Assembly: GCA_902776765.1 (NCBI GenBank)
Contig: CACYRP010000022.1
Span: 1 to 44,585 of the forward strand
Length of the DNA stretch: 44,585 nucleotides
Reading direction: 5' to 3'
Source: Fibrobacter succinogenes
GTDB taxonomy: Bacteria; Fibrobacterota; Fibrobacteria; Fibrobacterales; Fibrobacteraceae
Below, piece by piece: positions 43,169 to 44,585 of this stretch (its first letter is position 1; each line of letters opens with the position of its first letter). The position numbers and the translations under genes are program-made. A model generated the notes under the pieces. It worked only from the letters and a program-made list of their open reading frames with translations. It did no database searches and was not told the origin of the DNA.

Positions 43169-44576
43169 CAGACATCGCCTTCACCGCGATTTCGCGATCG
43201 TCAAAATGATGTTTGGTCTTACCAATAATCTGGTAATCTTCATGGCCCTTGCCTGCAATCACAAGCCAGTCGCCACTCTTGAGTTCCGCACAAGCGCGGT
43301 TAATCGCTTCTTCGCGGTTTTCAACAACTTCAAACTTGTCCGTCGTCATGCCGGCGCGAACGTCAGCGATGATGTCGGCGGGCTTTTCGGTACGCGGATT
43401 ATCCGACGTGAGCCAAGCTTTGTCCGCAATGCGTTCTGCAATGCCGCCCATAATCGGGCGCTTTGTCTTGTCACGGTCACCACCGCAACCGAACACGGTC
43501 GAAAGTTTACCGCGGCAAAGGCTACGAGCCGTATTCAAAACGCGTTCAAGAGCATCCGGCGTGTGGGCGTAATCCACAATCACGTGCTTGCCATCCTTGC
43601 TCCAGACCTTTTCAAAACGGCCCGGAACACGGACATTTGCAATAGCCTTGCGCATAGCGTCTTCAGGAATTGCAAGCGCATGAGCCCAAGAAAGCACCAA
43701 AAGCACATTGTCAACGTTAAAGTCACCACAAAGCGGAGTTTCAAATTTTTCGGTCGCAATCATCGGAAGCGTAAATTCAAGACCGTCTTCCGTACTTTTC
43801 ACATCGCCAAACGGTTTTACATCGGCCTTGGCCTTGCCAAGTCTCGAAACAGCAACCTTGCGGCAATCGAGAGAATTGAAAAGCTTTTCGCCATGTTCAT
43901 CATCAATATTGATAACGGCGACACCATTTTCGGCAAGGTACTTTGTAAAGAGCAACTTCTTTGCTTCAAAGTAAGCATCCATCGTCTTGTGGTAATCGAG
44001 ATGGTCTTGCGTCAAGTTGCTAAAGAGCCCGCTCTTGTAGTGGATACCTGCAACGCGTCCCTGGTGGAGCGAATGCGAAGACGCTTCCATCACGAGGTCC
44101 GTGCAACCCGCATCAACAGCGCGAGCCGCAAAAGCATAAAGGTCCAAAAGCCCCGGAGTCGTAAGCGTTGCCGGCACGGACTTGTCACCAATCTTGTTCA
44201 AGATTGTGCCAAGGAGAGCCACCTTGTGGCCTGCGGCTTCGAGCATGGCATTCATCAAAAAAGCGCTTGTCGTCTTGCCGTTCGTGCCTGTGATGGCATG
44301 GCAAGTCAACTTGCTAAACGGATCCTTGTAAAAAATTTTAGCAGCTTCAAGGCGCGCAGCCTTCACGTCAGGCACCTGAATCCATTTGGACGTGAGTCCT
44401 TCTGGAGCAATCGTCTCGCCCACAACTGCCACGGCGCCAGCCGCAATGGCACTACGGGCAAATGCTTCGTACCCTTCCGTTGGAACGGAGAAGAACAAAT
44501 TCCCCGGTTTCACACGGCGGGAATCATCACAAAGCCCCGTCACGGACAACTTTTCCATAAGTCCTTCCGAAATCAT
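43155..44576 (-). CDS. murE: UDP-MurNAc-L-Ala-D-Glu--meso-diaminopimelate ligase
   Basis: MurE adds the third stem-peptide residue. The protein has DDSRRVKPGNLFFSVP near the start, the ATP loop ITGTNGKTTSAFL (about 94-106), MEASSHSLHQGRV, NLTQDHLDYH with the carbamylated-Lys region following, VDYAHTPDALERVL, and SDNPRTEKP. The DNPR motif selects meso-diaminopimelate, so the peptidoglycan should be of the Gram-negative DAP type. An ATG at 44576 starts 473 residues, and a second ATG at 44558 has GGAAGG 4 nt upstream. The frame stays open to the window edge (44585), so the true start could lie outside; the visible N terminus is a little shorter than usual. Confidence 0.93.
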   Translation of the reverse strand: MISEGLMEKLSVTGLCDDSRRVKPGNLFFSVPTEGYEAFARSAIAAGAVAVVGETIAPEGLTSKWIQVPDVKAARLEAAKIFYKDPFSKLTCHAITGTNGKTTSAFLMNAMLEAAGHKVALLGTILNKIGDKSVPATLTTPGLLDLYAFAARAVDAGCTDLVMEASSHSLHQGRVAGIHYKSGLFSNLTQDHLDYHKTMDAYFEAKKLLFTKYLAENGVAVINIDDEHGEKLFNSLDCRKVAVSRLGKAKADVKPFGDVKSTEDGLEFTLPMIATEKFETPLCGDFNVDNVLLVLSWAHALAIPEDAMRKAIANVRVPGRFEKVWSKDGKHVIVDYAHTPDALERVLNTARSLCRGKLSTVFGCGGDRDKTKRPIMGGIAERIADKAWLTSDNPRTEKPADIIADVRAGMTTDKFEVVENREEAINRACAELKSGDWLVIAGKGHEDYQIIGKTKHHFDDREIAVKAMSDAEA

Positions 44577-44585
44577 CAGCTTTTC

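Noticed and set aside
41807..43228. 473-codon plus-strand frame opposite murF
   Set aside because: Antisense shadow of murF with no ribosome binding site and no recognisable motif.

Overview
The window looks like a chromosomal stretch from a Fibrobacter species (Fibrobacteres, rumen or gut). The main reason is a run of seven adjacent genes whose products carry about 24 copies of the Fib_succ_major / FISUMP domain (Fibrobacter succinogenes major paralogous domain). ParE, YbeY, RsmE, PurT and a full run of division and cell-wall genes show ordinary chromosomal content. No phage, insertion sequence, tRNA, rRNA or CRISPR array was seen.

Layout. 1-1366: end of a tetratricopeptide-repeat gene that reads as two overlapping frames, probably one frameshifted gene. 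1527-3371: parE with a clear terminator. 3505-4090: a small minus-strand two-gene module (DUF4160 protein plus partner) with a near-consensus promoter. 4319-6412: minus-strand operon of a small conserved protein, ybeY and a CorC/HlyC-type CBS protein. 6676-9121: minus-strand operon of a HAD phosphatase, znuA and znuC, with no permease gene. 9260-10021: rsmE. 10165-13959: a very large secreted GLUG-repeat protein. 14042-15226: purT. 15355-32150: the FISUMP cluster, all on the minus strand. 32240-33811: a predicted outer-membrane beta-barrel. 33812-34376: a gene-free block of short repeats and palindromes. 34377-44585: a division/cell-wall (dcw) cluster transcribed murE-murF-ftsW-murG-murC-ftsQ-ftsA-ftsZ.

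The FISUMP cluster is the unusual part. Transcription runs from 32150 down to 15355. The genes carry 5, 3, 5, 3, 2, 5 and 1 FISUMP domains, and three junctions are only 2-4 nt. Some products have signal-peptidase I leaders and others have lipoprotein leaders, so the set should be exported to the envelope or surface. The last gene joins a lipoprotein anchor, a collagen-like stalk, a Cys-rich segment and one FISUMP head. The interdomain linkers of one member (23538-26915) are translated copies of short palindromic and heptameric repeats that also lie between ordinary genes in this window, including one that supplies the znuC stop codon. This suggests that multidomain FISUMP proteins arise by fusion of neighbouring genes through their intergenic repeats, with possible slippage at the heptamers.

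Other points of note are a duplicated C-terminal peptide on a long FtsZ, a dcw cluster without mraY or murD at the usual places, and a TTG-start ftsQ that overlaps the murC stop. Family assignments rest on motifs read by eye; no database search was run.
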